64,000 nucleotides of DNA. Source: Melastoma dodecandrum. Its lineage: Eukaryota > Streptophyta > Magnoliopsida > Myrtales > Melastomataceae. The stretch is taken from NCBI GenBank assembly GCA_029817715.1, contig JARUPY010000391.1, forward strand, positions 1 through 64,000, read 5' to 3'. The notes under the pieces were generated by a model. It made no database searches. It was not told where the DNA came from and saw nothing but the letters and a program-made list of their open reading frames with translations. Numbering within the stretch: the first letter of the stretch is position 1; every line of letters starts with the position of its first letter. Shown here one piece after another: positions 57,151 through 64,000 of this stretch. The position numbers and the translations under genes are program-made.

Positions 57151-58260
57151 TCGTTGATTGTGTCCAAGAGCTCTCGATTCATCTTCTTGGGAGTATGGCA
57201 AAGGGTTGCATGGAAACTGCGTCCTTTTCAGAGATTCCTTATCTTTTTCTCGGTGAGAATCCTTTCCCGGTAAAGAGGAGAGGCAGTACTAGAAATTCCT
57301 TCATATGATGCAGGGTGAAAGGATAAATGGTAAAAGGCAATTCCCAAATCCAGTGATGAAGCGATGTTCAGGATCTTTATCGATAAAATGAAGGATTTTA
57401 TCATTGCATGTGCAGGAAATTGTATTGGCATTGCTTTGTTGTGCAGCAAACAGAAGCAAGCAGATGACCGAGAGCATGTCTCTAGCAATGGTGACTGTTT
57501 GGGAGCTCGCGATTACAAACCGTGAAACAGAACAAGAAAGCAGGTAAAGTCCGTCCTCTTGACTGGTGTTTTTCTCGGGCTGGAACCTGCTCAGGCACCA
57601 AAAGGTGCCAGAAAATATCGCAACCTGCTCTGGCATGTAAGGGCTACTGCAAGGTCCATTAACCATAGGTTGGATATGATAGTCGAATGTCATATATGAG
57701 CTTCGCTAGTGGGAAGACGGGGCCGACGGGTAGCCATACCGTCGGAGGAGCTGGAAGGTCGTCGACGGAGGACACTCAAGGAAGACTAACGCGGGAGTTG
57801 CAAGACGGCCGGAGCTTTGCCAGTGGGAAGATGGGGCTGATGGGTTGGGTGGCAAGACGACCGGTGGGCTACTTGATGGGTTTGATTCAGCCGAGTTCTT
57901 CGGCTGGCAGGTTGTATGGTACCAGGCTTAAGTCAAAAAGGGTTTGGGGACGCGAGACCTCAGCCGGCCCTTTGTTCGAGGTGGGTGTTAATTGGAAATA
58001 GGCGGTGGGCAGTGTCCACTGTTGTAAATTTCGACTCAACCTCCTTTGCTTTAAAGAATATCCTATGTGAGCTTAAATAAGCAAATTACAAAACAAACTG
58101 GATGGAAGTTTAAATGCAAGACCTTCCTTTCAATAAACGTCGCATTCCCCTGTTCTACATGCACCTGACTTTGGAGCAGATTCTAACTTACCGAGTTCAA
58201 TGAATTATACGTACTGCAGTTTCTACTTCAGCAGTAGCTTATTTATCACACTCAGTACTG
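57151..58260. other. Intergenic after the PPR gene
   Basis: Open frames at 57301-57693 (minus) and 57687-58001 (plus) show no domain. 57690-57970 is G-rich with TCGTCGACGGAGG-type sequence of unknown origin. No gene supported. Confidence 0.3.
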
Positions 58261-58268
58261 CTAATCCC

Positions 58269-58623
58269 CGTTCTAAGTTACACTACAATAATCTCCATAT
58301 TCCCCAGGGTCCTGACAAGTTTCCAACTAATAAAAATGTCGTATAACACAGGATATCTGAAGTCTACCTAGGTCGCACCTCAGAAAAGTCATCAACTTAG
58401 TCGATCTGCCCACCGGCATTTTACATGTTGACCAGATTACCCGTTCTAAGTTACACTACAATAATCTCCATATTGCCCAGGATCCTTACAAGTTTCCAAC
58501 TAATACAATTGTCAGCTATACATATACAACACAGGATATCTGAAGTCTACCTAGTCGCAACTCAGAAAAGTCATCAGTTTAGTCAGTCTGCCCACCGCGA
58601 TTTTACAAGTTGACCAGACTACC
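58269..58623. repeat. Two-copy tandem duplication of about 175 bp
   Basis: Unit starting CCGTTCTAAGTTACACTACA occurs at 58268 and again at 58441. Both copies contain CAGGATATCTGAAGTCTACC, CAGAAAAGTCATCA and CTGCCCACCG. About 90 percent identical. May lie in the 3' region of the BEACH gene on the minus strand. Confidence 0.85.
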
Positions 58624-59595
58624 AAGCAACATCTCCAAACGGCTTCACAAACAAGAGATTCGTACTTCTATTCATTCTCGAAATATATTGTATGTACAAA
58701 CTTATGGGGTCATCTACATAACAACGTTATGATTGGTCCTCCTGTCAATCACCCACACCATGGGTAACACTGCACTTCTAAACCTATTCTTCTGTGCATA
58801 TGACACATTCCATGTTGTGCACGCACCGTGCAAGCAATATTGTCCAAACAATGCTGTCTATGATTAGATCTAATTGTGCATTGTGTCTTGTATGAACATC
58901 ATTGCAATGTCCTTATCACGTAATTGACCCATGGAAGGCCTAGCCCGTAGCTTGCCAATATATATTGCCACAAAGAATTCATATGAACTTACTCCTTGTG
59001 ACGACACTCGAGCTAAGATCACTTAATGCTTCGGCTGGAACTTATCAGTTTCCACAGTGTTTGCAGCAGCAGTTTAACCTGTAATAACAAGTGACATGAC
59101 AGTATTTTAAAATCTCACAAAAATCATAACCAAACAATTGTATGCTAAACTTCTCCAGCAATTTTGATCTCGTCCTCAGCAGTTTCCCTTATGACATGGT
59201 CAAAACAACACAAGCCAGTTGTAAACGGAACTGTTATTTAGGCAGACATCAGGCCTGGAATAAATTATGGATTGCAGCTTGTTAAATGCTTTGAGACGAT
59301 TTTAGCTTCACCAAGAACAAACAAGCAATACGTGATTAGGATGCCAGGGGCAGACAAACAAGAAGAAACTGAATTTGCTGCTGTATTTTTCACTAAGCGA
59401 GGCTCAAATTCAACTCACACACTTATAAGCCTAGAAAGAAGTTTCAAAATTTCAATAAGTAACATCTCCTGGCAATCATAGTCGACTATATTCAGCAAAG
59501 TTTTCCAATGTTAGACAAATTTAGAAATCAATCTTACCTCAGCAGATAACAGCTTCCGAGACGACATCCAACGACTTCTGATAAGCTTTATAGAT

Positions 59596-63999
<4,404 letters not shown>

Positions 64000-64000
64000 T

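Noticed and set aside
57301..58001. 130-aa minus and 104-aa plus open frames after the PPR gene
   Set aside because: No recognisable motif and no splice or promoter context.

Overview
This is a nuclear plant genomic window, very probably from a eudicot. It is AT-rich, its genes are split by short GT-AG introns, and it carries plant-only families: CIPK kinase, AGL17-clade MADS box, PPR, plant mobile domain (PMD) proteins, BEACH domain protein C and plant-type rhamnogalacturonate lyase. I cannot name the species. No bacterial, viral or organellar block was seen.

Layout. 1-5311: decayed right part of a Mutator-like (MULE) element of 'family B', with transposase and PMD remnants and a G-rich CGCG-hairpin end. 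6116-15216: a CIPK8-type kinase pseudogene. A 6.1-kb MULE of 'family A' (6496-12641) sits in its first intron with a perfect 10-bp target duplication. 15698-19602 (-): intact AGL17-clade MADS-box gene. 21852-26469: repeat cluster with a small family-B MULE holding two tRNA-like sequences, a hAT element with a nested MULE-type MITE, and a probable solo LTR. 28689-31291 (+): TRAF-type zinc-finger membrane protein. 32578-35635 (+): rhamnogalacturonan lyase. 35855-36221 (-): possible 98-aa coiled-coil gene. 39074-39588: C-terminal exons of MED21. 39948-40404: three-LTR TRIM array. 41091-45270: family-A MITE, F-box/LRR remnant, family-B remnant, LINE remnant and a second copy of the MITE. 45371-46991 (+): short RH39-like DEAD-box protein. 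47359-50130: three relatives of a secreted cysteine-rich peptide, one intact. 50351-51253: family-B MULE. 51310-55288: 4.0-kb family-A MULE with an intact 767-aa PB1-like/PMD fusion ORF. 55561-57150 (+): PPR protein. 59596-64000 (-): C-terminal part of a BEACH/WD40 protein of the BCHC type, running off the window.

How it fits together. Eight host genes or gene parts belong to unrelated pathways: calcium signalling, floral/root MADS control, pectin breakdown, transcription Mediator, RNA helicase, defence-like peptide, organelle RNA processing and membrane traffic. The linking theme is transposable elements. Two MULE families have the same extreme end (GAGTTTTGT) and make 10-bp target duplications. 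Both pack their subterminal regions with hairpins, but the hairpin sequence is unrelated: GTCGGCC/GGCCGAC in family A, GGGGCGCG/CGCGCCCC in family B. Each family appears as large coding copies or remnants and as short non-coding copies. The most notable object is the young 51310-55288 element. An internal deletion has removed its transposase and joined the N-terminal MULE domain in frame to the PMD, and the element lies directly upstream of the PPR gene.
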